A DNA stretch of 52,776 bases from DAOTTI01 sp034437795 (GCA_034437795.1 DAOTTI010000175.1:1-52776); one strand, 5' to 3'; counted from the stretch's first letter, positions 1 to 8,858 are shown. Translations and numbers: made by a program. Notes: generated from the letters alone by a model not told the origin.

Positions 1-489
1 GCCCATATCCGCCGGCTGGCCGTAGAGGGCCACCGGCAGCAGCGCCCGCGTGCGGGGGGTGATGGCGCCGGCGGCGGCCTCGGGGGAGAGGTTGCAGGTC
101 GCAGGGTCGATGTCGGCGAACACCGGCCGCGCGCCGGTGTGAAGGATGGCCTCTACCGTGGCGATGAAGGTCAGGGGCGTGGTGACGACCTCGGCGCCGC
201 GGCCGATCCCCAGGGCCCGCAAGGCCAGCTCCAGGGCGGCGGTGCCGCTGGCGCAGCCGACGGCGCAGGAGGCGCCGCAGAAGGCGGCCCACTCCTGCTC
301 AAAGCGGCTCACGAACGGGCCTCGGATGAAGGCGCTAGCGGCGATGACGCGGGCGATGGCGCCGTCGATCTCGGCGCGGATGGAGGCGTACTCGGCGCCG
401 AGGTCGACCTGGGGGATGCTGTGGCCGCGCGCCGGCCCGACCTGCAATTCCGCCGGGATGGGGGGCGCGGGGAGCGTGGTCATGGCCAT
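1..489 (-). CDS. DegT/DnrJ/EryC1 (WbpE-like) sugar aminotransferase, C-terminus cut by window edge
   Basis: Only the N-terminal ~160 codons are in the window; the frame stays open to base 1. The product reads MTTLPAPPIPAEL followed by QVDLGAEYASIRAEID, GPFVSRFEQEWAAF, GCASGTAALELALRALG, VTTPLTFIATVEAILHTG, PVFADIDP and VALYGQPADM. These are the N-terminal PLP-fold motifs of the DegT family, which transfer an amino group to keto sugar nucleotides. The catalytic lysine lies beyond the edge. Start is ATG at 489 (or ATG at 483); an AGGAAG-like ribosome site precedes it and the acetyltransferase gene ends 8 bases upstream, so they are very likely co-transcribed. With the upstream oxidoreductase and acetyltransferase it makes the WbpB/E/D set; the exact substrate is inferred from this context. 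Confidence 0.85.
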   Translation of the reverse strand, partial: MAMTTLPAPPIPAELQVGPARGHSIPQVDLGAEYASIRAEIDGAIARVIAASAFIRGPFVSRFEQEWAAFCGASCAVGCASGTAALELALRALGIGRGAEVVTTPLTFIATVEAILHTGARPVFADIDPATCNLSPEAAAGAITPRTRALLPVALYGQPADMG

Positions 490-497
490 AGGCGCGC

Positions 498-1442
498 TCA
501 GCTTCCTGGGCGCCCCGCCGTGGGGGGCGCTCCGGCCGGCAGGGCCGCGTCCGCAGCGCGCGGCGCCCCCGCGGCGCCGTCTAGGGGCTCGTCCGACACG
601 GGGCCGTCAAAGCCCAGCAGGTGGCGATACGGGTTGAGGCCGGTGGCGGGGCACCGTAGATCGCGCACGTGCTTGACCACCCTGGCAGGGTTGCCGGTCA
701 CCACAGCGCCGGGCGGCACGTCCCTGGTCACGACCGCGCCCGCCCCCACCAGGGCCAGCTCGCCGACGACGACGGCCGGCAGCAGGGTGGCATTGGCGCC
801 GATCTTGGCGCCCGGCAGCAGGGTGGGGCCTTTCAGGCACTGTGGCACGTCCGGACACTGGGGGTGCGGGGCGTTGGTCAGGCGGGCCCCCGGGCCAATC
901 CAGCTCCCGCGCCGGAGCGTGCTGTATTCGGGCACGAACGCCTGGGAATGGATGCGCACGCCGTCCTCGATCGTGACGTGGTGCTCAATCACGCTGTGGC
1001 TCCCCACGCTGACGTCGTCACCGATGGTGTTGCACTCGCGGAGCAGCGCGCCGTGTCCGGTCTGGAAGCGGGCGCCGATCACGTTGCCGGCGTAGATCAC
1101 GGTGTGCGAGCGGATGACGGCGCCTGGCCCGATGATCGTGGGCAGCTCGCCGGGCGCCGCGCCTCTGGGGGGCACGCCGATGATCACGAAGTCGCCGACC
1201 TCACAGCCCTCGCCAAGCTGGACGTTCGGGTAGAGCCGGCACAGGGGTGGAGGCTCTGCGCCCCGATGCGGGGCCGGCATCCCAGGCGCAGCGGGTGCAG
1301 CCGGCGCCGTGGCCGCGGCCGGCGCCGCCCGCGTTCTTGCACGGATGGCAGACCCAGGACGTGCAACGGGTGCAGCCGGCGCTGTGGCTGCGGCCGGCGG
1401 GGCCTGTATCGGTGACGATGGCGGTGCAGATCGCCGGCCCAT
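498..1442 (-). CDS. Left-handed beta-helix (hexapeptide-repeat) acyltransferase, WbpD-like
   Basis: Residues from about LYPNVQLGEGCEVGDFVIIG onward form a hexapeptide-repeat left-handed beta-helix (IGPGAVIRSHTVIYAG, IGDDVSVGSHSVIEHH, IGANATLLPAVVVG, VGAGAVVTRDVPPG), ending in the usual GNPARVVKHV. Such enzymes acetylate an amino sugar nucleotide from acetyl-CoA. Neighbouring Gfo/Idh dehydrogenase and DegT aminotransferase suggest a WbpD-type role on a 3-amino sugar. ATG 1442 has an AGGG site overlapping the stop of the preceding gene, so I prefer it to TTG 1475; ATG 1280 would remove the low-complexity front altogether. The first ~55 residues are a Pro/Ala-rich repeat (two APPAAATAPAAP-like units), odd for the family. 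The C-terminal ~35 residues are also Ala/Pro rich. Confidence 0.85.
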   Translation of the reverse strand: MGRRSAPPSSPIQAPPAAATAPAAPVARPGSAIRARTRAAPAAATAPAAPAAPGMPAPHRGAEPPPLCRLYPNVQLGEGCEVGDFVIIGVPPRGAAPGELPTIIGPGAVIRSHTVIYAGNVIGARFQTGHGALLRECNTIGDDVSVGSHSVIEHHVTIEDGVRIHSQAFVPEYSTLRRGSWIGPGARLTNAPHPQCPDVPQCLKGPTLLPGAKIGANATLLPAVVVGELALVGAGAVVTRDVPPGAVVTGNPARVVKHVRDLRCPATGLNPYRHLLGFDGPVSDEPLDGAAGAPRAADAALPAGAPPTAGRPGS

Positions 1443-1452
1443 ATTCCGGCCC

Positions 1453-2565
1453 TCAGCCCTCGGCGCCCCAATCAATCTCGACGGGCCGGCCGCCAGCGCG
1501 CAGCGACTCGTCTGCTACTTCCAGGACCCGCACCACGTCCAGCCCGTTCCTGGCGTCGGTGAGCGGGCGCTGGCCGGTCTCGACGCAGGCGACAAAGTGG
1601 GCCATCTCGTTCCGCAGGGGCTCGGTGAACTTGATCTTCGGCACCGTGAGATCGCCCCAGCGGAGCCAGAGCTTGAACTCGCCGTAGGTCTCCAGACGCT
1701 CGCGGGGGTCCGCGGCCGTCGCGCCGGCGCCCGCCGGCACGGGCACGCGGTCAACGCCCTTGTCGTAGACCTGGATCATGTGGTCGGGGTCCACGTCGTC
1801 ATAGACGACCATCTTCCTGGTGCCGACGACGACGACCTCACGCACCTTATTGGGATCGAGCCAGGAGACGTGGACGTGCGCCGCGCGCCGCGCGCCGTTG
1901 CCGCGGATCGTCCCGAACTCCATCGTCAGGAAGGCCACGTCTTCCACGCCCGGCTGGAGGAAGCAGTAGCCGGTACAGGCGACGCGGCGCGGGCGCTCGC
2001 CGGCCAGGTAGATCATGATGGAGATGTCGTGCGGGGCCAGGTTCCACACCACGTTGATGTCCTGGCGCACCTGTCCCAGGTTAAGGCGGCGGGAGTAGAG
2101 GTAGAGCACCTCGCCCAGGTCGCCGGCATCGATCCTGGCCTTGACCCAGCGCACCGCGTCGTTGTGTAAGAAGGTGTGGCCGACCATGAGCGTCAGGCCA
2201 TGCTGCTCGGCCAGGCGCGCCAGCTCGCGCGCGGCGCGGCTGGAGGTGGCGAGCGGCTTCTCGACGAAGACGTGCTTGCCTGCGAGCAGGGCCTGGCCGG
2301 CCAGCTGGGCGTGGGTCTCGGCCGGCGTGGCGATGACTACGGCCGTGATCACCGGATCGGCCAGCAGATCATCAAACGACTGGTAGAGCGCGACGCCCGG
2401 ATAGCGGGCGCGGATGTAGTCCAGCCGTTCCGGCAGGCGGTCACACACCGCAGCCAGAGGGGAGCCGGGCAGTTCGGCCAGATTGCGGACCAGGTTCGGC
2501 CCCCAGTAGCCGGCGCCGACGACGCCGACCCTGGCCGGCTGGCGAGACTGATCAGGACTGGTCAC
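1453..2565 (-). CDS. Gfo/Idh/MocA family oxidoreductase, WbpB/WlbA-like
   Basis: 370 residues, normal family length. The N-terminal Rossmann motif is VGVVGAGYWGPNLVRN, the form typical of sugar-nucleotide 3-dehydrogenases of the WbpB/WlbA group, followed by VFVEKPLA with the conserved lysine. The C-terminal alpha/beta domain includes NLAPHDISIMIYL, where the His-containing motif normally sits in the active site. Expected reaction: NAD-dependent oxidation at C3 of a UDP-acetamido sugar, giving the keto sugar for the aminotransferase two genes downstream. It lies between the glycosyltransferase (44-base gap) and the acetyltransferase, whose likely ribosome site overlaps this stop codon. Family is secure; substrate is inferred from the neighbours. 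Confidence 0.9.
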   Translation of the reverse strand: MTSPDQSRQPARVGVVGAGYWGPNLVRNLAELPGSPLAAVCDRLPERLDYIRARYPGVALYQSFDDLLADPVITAVVIATPAETHAQLAGQALLAGKHVFVEKPLATSSRAARELARLAEQHGLTLMVGHTFLHNDAVRWVKARIDAGDLGEVLYLYSRRLNLGQVRQDINVVWNLAPHDISIMIYLAGERPRRVACTGYCFLQPGVEDVAFLTMEFGTIRGNGARRAAHVHVSWLDPNKVREVVVVGTRKMVVYDDVDPDHMIQVYDKGVDRVPVPAGAGATAADPRERLETYGEFKLWLRWGDLTVPKIKFTEPLRNEMAHFVACVETGQRPLTDARNGLDVVRVLEVADESLRAGGRPVEIDWGAEG

Positions 2566-2609
2566 CGGGGCGTGGACCTGCGCTTGGTGAACGCGACACG
2601 TCTGCTGGA

Positions 2610-4178
2610 TTAACGTGCGGGCACCGGCTCCGGCAGCGCCAGGCCGCGGCGGGCCATCACCTCCGCGTACACCGCCAGGTGGTCATCGGCGCAGCGCTCC
2701 CAGCCATGCCACTTGAGCACCCACTGGCGCGAGGCGCGCCCCACGCGCTCGCGACGCGCGGGGTCGGTCGCCAGGGCTACCAGCCGTTCGGCGATCTGCT
2801 CCTCGGTGAGGGCGCTCTCGATCGGCGGGGGCTCGGGCAGGCACCAGCGGTGCACCTCGGGGTTGAAGTACATGATCACCGGCCGGGCGCAGCTCATGGC
2901 CTCGGCGGTGACGGTGCCGAAGGTACCGACCGAGTCATGGAACTGGTCCAGCACTACGTCCGCCGCGCGGTAGTGCTCCAGCAGGCGCAGCTTGGGCATG
3001 GGATGGCGCCAGACGACGCGCGCGGCGATCCCTTCACGCTCGATGAGCGCCTCGCTGGCGCGGACGTCGCGCCCCCAGCGCGACAGGACCAGGGCGGCCG
3101 GCGGGAGGCGCGGGTCGCGGCAGTAGGCGGCAAAGGCCGTGATCACGCGGTCGCTGCGCTTGCTATCGAAGGCGCTGCTCCACTCGTGGCGCGTCGGGCA
3201 CAGGAAGATGAGCTGGGCGCCCGTCCGCTGCTGGATCTCGCGGCGCACGGGCGAGCCGCCCGGCGTGTACTTGGTCTCGTCCAGCGGGTGGGGGATGAAG
3301 CGGTAGTGCTGCAGGCCCAGGCGCCTGGCGGAGCCGACGACGTCCGGATTGGTGATAATGCAGTAGTCCGCCGTCTTATAGGCGAGGGCCAGCAGTCGGC
3401 CCTGGACCGTATTCTGGAAGGGCAGGCTCCGCATGGTGGAGTGCTCGAACGCGACGAAGGGCTTCTCGGGCGGAAGGAAGACCCCTTTGATCGCCTCCAG
3501 GCCGTAGAGCTGGACCAGGTCGAAGTCGGCCGCCATGGGCCGGTAGGAGGCCCAGAAGGGGGTCTGGGCCAGGTCGCGCAGGCTGGCGCGCTGGCCCGCG
3601 TCGCGCAGGCGGGAGTGGGCATTGATGGCATCCGCTTCAGCCAGCACGGCGCGCAGGCGCGGGGTGAGGAACAGGCGCCGCTCGGCGCGGATGAGCGCCA
3701 CCTGCTCAACGGCTAGCCGCACCAGGGCCAGGACGCGTAGCTGGATCTGCTCGTCGACGCGCAGCTGCCCCTGGCGGGCCAGGGACGAGTACCGCGCCGC
3801 GAGGGCGGCTGAGGCGCGGCGCAGGGTGGCTCCCAGTCGGCCCGGCGCGGACAGGGCGGCGCCGCTATACGTCGCCGCCATCACTCTAGCGGCCGGCCCG
3901 CCTGGCGCGCCGGGGGGCAGCTCATACGGATCCGGCAGGCCGCTGATGTGGTGGACCCACTCTGGCCGTTGATAGCCGTTGGTGAAGGGCACGGCGTTCC
4001 AGTCCGGCGGGTCGAACGGATCCAGCTCAGCGTCGAAGTCGGCGTCCTCCCACTCAGGGTGGCCCATAATGAACTCCGAGCGGAAGTGGAAGGCGTGCGC
4101 GTCCTCGCCCTTGCGGCGCAGGAACTTGGCCACCAGGTAGGCGTTATTGGCGATGTTTCCGGCGTGGGCGGTACGCAT
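2610..4178 (-). CDS. Glycosyltransferase family 4-like (GT-B fold)
   Basis: 522 residues. The N-terminus (MRTAHAGNIANNAYLVAKFL) matches the acceptor-side Rossmann half of GT-B enzymes. The C-terminal half has FLCPTRHEWSS, a helix-rich stretch and GTFGTVTAEAMSCARPVIMY, the glycosyltransferase 4 donor-binding E-x7-E region. It ends in a typical C-terminal helix (VLKWHGWERCADDHLAVYAEVM). No transmembrane segment or signal peptide is visible, so it is cytoplasmic or membrane-associated. It is probably the first gene of the leftward sugar-modification operon and may transfer the sugar made by the next three genes. The middle (about 100-180) is an unusually long Ala/Arg-rich helical insert. Donor and acceptor are unknown. 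Confidence 0.8.
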   Translation of the reverse strand: MRTAHAGNIANNAYLVAKFLRRKGEDAHAFHFRSEFIMGHPEWEDADFDAELDPFDPPDWNAVPFTNGYQRPEWVHHISGLPDPYELPPGAPGGPAARVMAATYSGAALSAPGRLGATLRRASAALAARYSSLARQGQLRVDEQIQLRVLALVRLAVEQVALIRAERRLFLTPRLRAVLAEADAINAHSRLRDAGQRASLRDLAQTPFWASYRPMAADFDLVQLYGLEAIKGVFLPPEKPFVAFEHSTMRSLPFQNTVQGRLLALAYKTADYCIITNPDVVGSARRLGLQHYRFIPHPLDETKYTPGGSPVRREIQQRTGAQLIFLCPTRHEWSSAFDSKRSDRVITAFAAYCRDPRLPPAALVLSRWGRDVRASEALIEREGIAARVVWRHPMPKLRLLEHYRAADVVLDQFHDSVGTFGTVTAEAMSCARPVIMYFNPEVHRWCLPEPPPIESALTEEQIAERLVALATDPARRERVGRASRQWVLKWHGWERCADDHLAVYAEVMARRGLALPEPVPAR

Positions 4179-4288
4179 AGGCGTGGCGGCGAGTGCGCTG
4201 TGCTATGTGCGTGGCCAGAAGGTCGGTGCCACTGCTATGCCTGATCCCGGTGTCACATGACTGCTGGCAGCGCAGTGAGGAGCTGAGC

Positions 4289-5851
4289 TTGGCGAGGAGG
4301 CTGATTATACGCTCATCCTGGCCGGGCCCCCTCGCCGTCTTCCTGGGCGGCCTGGTGCTCTACGGGGCCACGCTGGCGCCCACGGTCCTCTGGGGCGACG
4401 ACGCCGAGCTTCAGCGCATTGTGGTCACCGGCGAGGCACGGGCGATCGGGCAGTCGTCGCGCGCCAGCCATCTGCTGTGGCTGGCCATCGCGGCGGGGCT
4501 GGTGCGCCACACGTCCTGGCTGCCCCTTGACGCGGCCGGCCGGACCAACCTGGTGACCGCCCTCTTTGGGGCCCTGACGCTGCCGTTCATCTACCTCGCG
4601 GCCGCACGGCTGGCGGGGCCCGTGGCGCGGTACCCCGCGATCGCGGGGCTCGCCGCCGCCACGGCCTTCGGGCTGAGCCACACCTTCTGGCTGCTGGCGG
4701 TGCGGCCGGACGTGTACACCCTGTCGATGGCCTTGCTGGCGATGTCCGCGTGGGGCATCCTGTGCTGGCGCAGCGGTGGGGGTCCGGCGCCGCTGGCGCT
4801 GGCGGCGTCTGGCGTCGCCCTGGCGCTGACGAACCACGTCCTGATCCTGGCGTCGGTGCCCGGGCTGGCCGTGCTCGCGATCACCGTCCCCACCCCGCGC
4901 CGCCAGCAGCTCCTGCGGGCCGCAGGGGTGGCGGCCGTGCCCGTTGCGCTGGTTATCCTGGCCGCGATGCAGCGGGGTGTCCCGCTGGATGACCTGCTGC
5001 GCGCGGTGCTGAGCTACCGGCCGCAGGTTCCGCCAGTGCGGGATGTGCTGCTGGTGCCGGCGTATCTGCTCTACCAGTTCCCTGTCTCCATCCCGCTGGC
5101 CGTGTGGGGTGCCAGCCGCCTGTGGCGCCGTGACCGCGGCGCCCTGGCGGGGCTGGCGGCCCTCTACGCCGGCAACGTGCTGCTCATGCTCGTGCGCCAC
5201 CATCCGGCCATGTACGTGCGTGACCAGTACATCTTCTTTCTGCCGTCGTACGTGCCGGTGGCGCTGGCGATTGGGGTGGGCTGCGCCGCCGCGTTGGAAG
5301 CGATCCTGGCCAGGGGATGGTCATGCCGTGCGCGCCGGCTGGCCGCCGGCGGACTGGCCGGGGCGCTCCTGGCCACCCTGGTCGTCTATCCGTTGGCCGC
5401 CTGGCTCGGCGGCGCCACCGCCCAGCAGCTTGCCCCTGCCCGCCAACTCCCGGGGCGCGATCCAGTGGCCTTCTACCTGCTGCCGAGCAAGGCCAGCTAT
5501 TGGGGAGCCCGCGCCTACGGCGAGAGCGCGCTGGCGGCGCTACCGCCGAATGCGGCCGTCGTGGCGGACTGGCTGCCGTACCAGACCCTGCGCTACCTGC
5601 AGGTGGTGGAAGGGAGACGGCCGGACGTGCTGCTGGCGCAGCTCAACGCCGGCGAGGGCAGGCAGCTGGCCTTTCTGCTGGAACACGAGGGCCAGCGTCC
5701 CCTCTTCCTGGCCGACGCCTCACCCTATCCCTATTACGAGCTGGCCGAGATTGAGCGCTGCTTCGCCGTGATGGCCCACGGCGTGGTGTACCGGCTGGTC
5801 CCCAGGACGGCAGCCGGCGGATGCCGCGATGCCAGCGGTACTCGCGGCTGA
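4289..5851 (+). CDS. Polytopic membrane glycosyltransferase-like protein (DUF2723/TMEM260-like)
   Basis: About 520 residues with roughly ten hydrophobic segments. After the first membrane segment comes LAPTVLWGDDAELQ, resembling the LAPTVTW-acidic motif of the DUF2723 family, whose relatives are lipid-linked sugar transferases of the GT-C type. The acidic residues fall in the expected first extracytoplasmic loop. The C-terminal ~100 residues are soluble (VVADWLPYQTLRYLQVVEG). The longest frame opens at 4193, but TTG 4289 has a GAGGAG ribosome site six bases upstream and begins right before the first membrane helix, so I chose it. It is divergent from the GT4 gene, with ~110 bases between. Role inferred: adding sugars to a surface acceptor outside the membrane. 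Confidence 0.7.
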   Translation: MARRLIIRSSWPGPLAVFLGGLVLYGATLAPTVLWGDDAELQRIVVTGEARAIGQSSRASHLLWLAIAAGLVRHTSWLPLDAAGRTNLVTALFGALTLPFIYLAAARLAGPVARYPAIAGLAAATAFGLSHTFWLLAVRPDVYTLSMALLAMSAWGILCWRSGGGPAPLALAASGVALALTNHVLILASVPGLAVLAITVPTPRRQQLLRAAGVAAVPVALVILAAMQRGVPLDDLLRAVLSYRPQVPPVRDVLLVPAYLLYQFPVSIPLAVWGASRLWRRDRGALAGLAALYAGNVLLMLVRHHPAMYVRDQYIFFLPSYVPVALAIGVGCAAALEAILARGWSCRARRLAAGGLAGALLATLVVYPLAAWLGGATAQQLAPARQLPGRDPVAFYLLPSKASYWGARAYGESALAALPPNAAVVADWLPYQTLRYLQVVEGRRPDVLLAQLNAGEGRQLAFLLEHEGQRPLFLADASPYPYYELAEIERCFAVMAHGVVYRLVPRTAAGGCRDASGTRG

Positions 5852-6021
5852 GCTACCCTGGGGCACCGCGGTGGGACTCGCCGGCCTTGTTCCTGAGCGC
5901 ACGGGAATGGCCTGCCGGCCCCTACGGGCATAGGCTGGCCGCTCGCCACAGCGCGGACGCCACGGGGCGCCGGGCTGGCCCCCAATAAGCATGGGCCGGT
6001 CCCCGTGAGGTAGGGCTCCCG

Positions 6022-6360
6022 TCAGGCCGGCCGGGGCGGGCACGTGGCCCGCGGCGCTCTGATGGCCGCCCGCGCCCATCGGACGGCCGCCGCGGTGGCC
6101 AGGCGCAGCCAGAAGGCGGCGACATAGGCCGCCAGTGCCTGCGCCGCCAGCCGCCGCGGGGCGGCAAGCACGACGGACAGGATCGCGTCATCGGGCGGGC
6201 TGGCCTGGACCTGCAGGTTGAGGGCCACGACCAGCAGCGCCAGCGCCGTGAGCAGGCGGCCCCGCTCCCTGCCCGCGACGCCCACCATGCCTGCCACGCC
6301 TGTGTTGCTCGCCATGCCCGCCATCGCTGCCACGTCTGGCTCGTTCGCCACGTTCGCCAC
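6022..6360 (-). CDS. Small hydrophobic membrane protein, unknown
   Basis: GTG at 6360 lies 11 bases after the stop of the B1 gene and has AAGGGG seven bases upstream, partly overlapping that stop. The 112-residue product has a repetitive N-terminus (VANVANEPDVAAMAG-like, Gly/Ala/Val rich). Two hydrophobic stretches follow, LLTALALLVVALNLQV and AAQALAAYVAAFWLRLATAA, and the tail is basic. No family recognised. The coupling to B1 suggests a small accessory of that membrane pair. The GTGGC-rich start is itself a degenerate nucleotide repeat, so coding is plausible but not certain. Confidence 0.45.
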   Translation of the reverse strand: MANVANEPDVAAMAGMASNTGVAGMVGVAGRERGRLLTALALLVVALNLQVQASPPDDAILSVVLAAPRRLAAQALAAYVAAFWLRLATAAAVRWARAAIRAPRATCPPRPA

Positions 6361-6371
6361 GCGCCTGCCCC

Positions 6372-7130
6372 TTACTCGCCGGCCACGAAGTAGAGCCAGA
6401 TACGGTACGTGCCGGAGGCGGGTGGGCCGGAGGGGCCTGCCAGCCGGTCGGCCTGCCAGCGCTGGCCATCGAAGAAGAAGGCATTCCACGTGCCGAGGGG
6501 CTCGATGAGCGGGTCGCGGTGCCCGGGAATGGAGAGCCGCGGATCGAGACCCGCCGGTCTCAGGGTAACCTGGACCAGTGGCGCGCGGGCGAGCACGTCG
6601 CGGGGCAAACGATACGTCCAGTGCGGGGTGCCGACGCCGACGCGCCACATCCGGCCGGTGACGCGGTTGATCTCACCCAGTGGCACGCCGTTGACCTCCA
6701 GTACGAAGCCGGCGTCACCCGCATAGTCTGTGCTGAGGTCGATCCGTAGGTAGACGCGCACGCGCTCCCACCCTGCCGGCAGGGAGAAGAGCTTGGTCAG
6801 CGCCTGCTGCGGCTCGGTGAAGGAGACCCGCCAGCTGACCCCTTGCACGCTCGTCTCGTGCGCCAGCAGATCGAGCGGTGGCGCCGCGGGCGCCAGAACC
6901 GGCCAGAGCCCCTGCATGGCCGCCAGCGCGACCACGCTCTCACCGGCGAGCACGCCGGCCTGGGGACGCCGGCTGGCCAACCCGCCCAGCACCGCCGTCG
7001 CGAGCAGGAGCAGAAACCAGTAGGCGTTCAGGAGCCAGGCCACCGGCGCGCCGCCAAATCCCAGGGACAACGCTGCCAGACCGAGAACGGCGAGCCGGGG
7101 CGTGGTGGAAAGGAGGCTGGGTCGCGGCAT
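6372..7130 (-). CDS. Membrane-anchored beta-sandwich protein B1 (pairs with A1)
   Basis: 252 residues from ATG 7130; the open frame extends to 7493 but that part is antisense to A1 and low-complexity. Three hydrophobic helices (AALSLGFGGAPVAWLL, AYWFLLLLATAVLGGL, VVALAAMQGLWPVLA) precede a ~165-residue extracytoplasmic domain. This has alternating beta strands (VRVYLRIDLSTDYAG, GFVLEVNGVPLG, LVQVTLRPAGLDPRLSI) and a C-terminal FFFDGQRWQADRL ... GTYRIWLYF signature. The fold is predicted as jelly-roll/carbohydrate-binding-like from the strand pattern. The protein is closely similar to B2 (9900-10697) and shares the C-terminal signature with B3 and B4. Divergent to A1, only 46 bases apart. No function is established; binding a glycan for the partner is my inference. 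Confidence 0.75.
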   Translation of the reverse strand: MPRPSLLSTTPRLAVLGLAALSLGFGGAPVAWLLNAYWFLLLLATAVLGGLASRRPQAGVLAGESVVALAAMQGLWPVLAPAAPPLDLLAHETSVQGVSWRVSFTEPQQALTKLFSLPAGWERVRVYLRIDLSTDYAGDAGFVLEVNGVPLGEINRVTGRMWRVGVGTPHWTYRLPRDVLARAPLVQVTLRPAGLDPRLSIPGHRDPLIEPLGTWNAFFFDGQRWQADRLAGPSGPPASGTYRIWLYFVAGE

Positions 7131-7176
7131 GCGGGCACGGCAGTGTAGCGGGCCGGCTCGTACAATCGTGGCGCCC

Positions 7177-8544
7177 ATGGGGCGACCGGCGCCAACCCCG
7201 ACATCCTCGGTACCTGCGGCGCCGGCACGGCTGCCGGAGATCGTTCCGGCCGGCACCCGCAGACGCGCTATCGCCAACCGGTGGGGCGCGCCGGCCCCAG
7301 CGGTGGCGGCGCTGGTGGTGCTCGTGCTGATCACTCTCCACCTGCTCCTGCACCGCGATGAGGGCGGGTGGCAGGCCAAGGGAAACATCCGCGACACGGT
7401 GACGATCGAGGGGCACCTGGTGGAGTGGGAATGGTGGCACGTAGGCGAGACGGTGGCGCTCATCGACGCCCAGGGGGAGCCCCCAAGGCGCATCGCCAGC
7501 CAGAACCTGTACCGCTTCGGCGGAGCCTACGCGATGGCGCTCCTCCGCGAGGCGGCCGGCGGCATCTACGGCGCGGCGGTGGCGTCCACGGTGCTCTTCT
7601 GGCTGGCGGCGGCCGGCGCGCTCTACGGCCTGGCACGGCTGGCCGCCGGCACATCCGACGCCGCGGTAGTGGCGGCGGCCATCGTCGCGTCGGCGCCCGG
7701 CTTTATCGGGTACCTGGCCAACGTCGACCCGCATCCGGCGGCGTACGCCCTGGTGGCGGTCTGGCTGCTGGTCGTGGAGCGCTGGCGCCTGCTCGATCCG
7801 AGTGGCGTTCAGGGTGAGGAGCGGGCACCGGCCGCGGACGTCTGGGCCGGGCCGGCGTTCGCTGGTCTGCTGGCCTGTGTAGCCGGCCTCGCTCTGGAGG
7901 TGGCCTATCCGCTCCTGCTCTTTGCCTGGACCTGCTATGGCCTGCGCGCCCTGCGCCGCCCGCGCACGGCCGCCGGCACCGCCGCCAGGCTGGCGGTGAT
8001 GACGGCCGCCTTCGCGCTCCCCTATTGGGGGTTTCGGCTTCTCGCCGAGCGGGCCCTCTTCGAGCAGGTAGTGGCCTTCAACGAGCCCCACGAGCGGCTG
8101 CGAGGCAGCCTGGCGCAGCTTCAGCAGGCGGGGCTTGGTGGCTGGCTGCTGGGGCGGTGGCTTGACCTGCCCGAGCGATGGCTGGCCGCCTTCCCGCCGG
8201 TGGTAAGCGCTCTGGCGGTGGCGGGCTGGCTCACCGCTCCACGGCGCTGGCAGGTCTGGGCGGCCAGCTTTGTGCTGAGCTTCGTGGCCGCCGTGCTGCT
8301 GACCAAGCCGGCGACCCGCACCCTGTATCTCGCCTACCCGGCCATCTACGTGCTCGCCGCCGGCGGCGCCGTCCGCCTGGCCAGCTGGGCGGCCGACCGC
8401 GCAGCCGAGGCGATCGGCTGGCGATGGCGTAGTCGGGCCCGCCGCGGGATCCTGGCTTTGCTGGTGCTGGCCGTCTGGGTGGCGACCAACGCCGACCTGT
8501 GGGGCGACTACCGTATCCCCGTCCGCTGGTACGGCACCCAGTAA
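7177..8544 (+). CDS. Polytopic membrane protein A1, GT-C-like
   Basis: 455 residues from ATG 7177; a TACAAT hexamer at 7161 leaves room for only a very short leader. About 10-11 hydrophobic segments. The loop after helix 1 carries HRDEGGWQAKG, then IEGHLVEWEWWHVGETV, giving the acidic first-loop motif expected of GT-C transferases. Other marks are YLANVDPHPAAYALVAVW, LEVAYPLLLFAW, FALPYWGFRLL and a C-terminal ATNADLWGDYRIPVRW. A2 shares all of these; A3 and A4 share the terminal N-x-DL-x-GDY/Y pattern. No named family is recognised with confidence. Next to B1 on the other strand. Likely an integral membrane enzyme of surface glycan assembly (inference). Confidence 0.8.
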   Translation: MGRPAPTPTSSVPAAPARLPEIVPAGTRRRAIANRWGAPAPAVAALVVLVLITLHLLLHRDEGGWQAKGNIRDTVTIEGHLVEWEWWHVGETVALIDAQGEPPRRIASQNLYRFGGAYAMALLREAAGGIYGAAVASTVLFWLAAAGALYGLARLAAGTSDAAVVAAAIVASAPGFIGYLANVDPHPAAYALVAVWLLVVERWRLLDPSGVQGEERAPAADVWAGPAFAGLLACVAGLALEVAYPLLLFAWTCYGLRALRRPRTAAGTAARLAVMTAAFALPYWGFRLLAERALFEQVVAFNEPHERLRGSLAQLQQAGLGGWLLGRWLDLPERWLAAFPPVVSALAVAGWLTAPRRWQVWAASFVLSFVAAVLLTKPATRTLYLAYPAIYVLAAGGAVRLASWAADRAAEAIGWRWRSRARRGILALLVLAVWVATNADLWGDYRIPVRWYGTQ

Positions 8545-8858
8545 CTGCCTGACCGATGGGGCGACTAATTCTCTCTTCCGGGAGAGGACCTCACCCCCTA
8601 GCCCGCTCTCCGACGCGGAGAGGGGGAACGCCGGCCATGGTCGTGCGGTTCAACCCTGCCGTCCTCGCGCTGACACGGAGAGGGGGAACGCCGGCCATGG
8701 GCTGGCGCCAGCCGGACCTGTGGCGCGCGCGGGCTTGGCCGGCCAATAACCGGCCATGCCCCTCCGCAGCAGTCGCGCCGCGCGCAAGAGGTGGCCACTG
8801 ACACCATTGACACAGGAATCCAGGGCTGCGTGAGGGCTCACCTGGCGAATAAGCCGCG
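8545..8858. repeat. Convergent spacer with two copies of the palindromic spacer repeat
   Basis: No gene seen. Bases 8581-8640 carry the full form (ctcaccccctagcccgctct, then ggagagggggaacgccggcc). Bases 8676-8700 repeat the last 25 bases of it exactly, at a 60-base offset. Around 8812 there is a tgacacaggaatccagg motif; near-copies lie at about 35225 and, reversed, 40606. The spacer separates the convergent A1 and methyltransferase genes, so the hairpins could act as a bidirectional terminator. Confidence 0.75.

Noticed and set aside
6361..7493. Full 373-residue leftward frame as the B1 gene
   Set aside because: The first ~120 residues overlap A1 on the other strand and lack similarity to B2; the B1-B2 similarity starts near ATG 7130.
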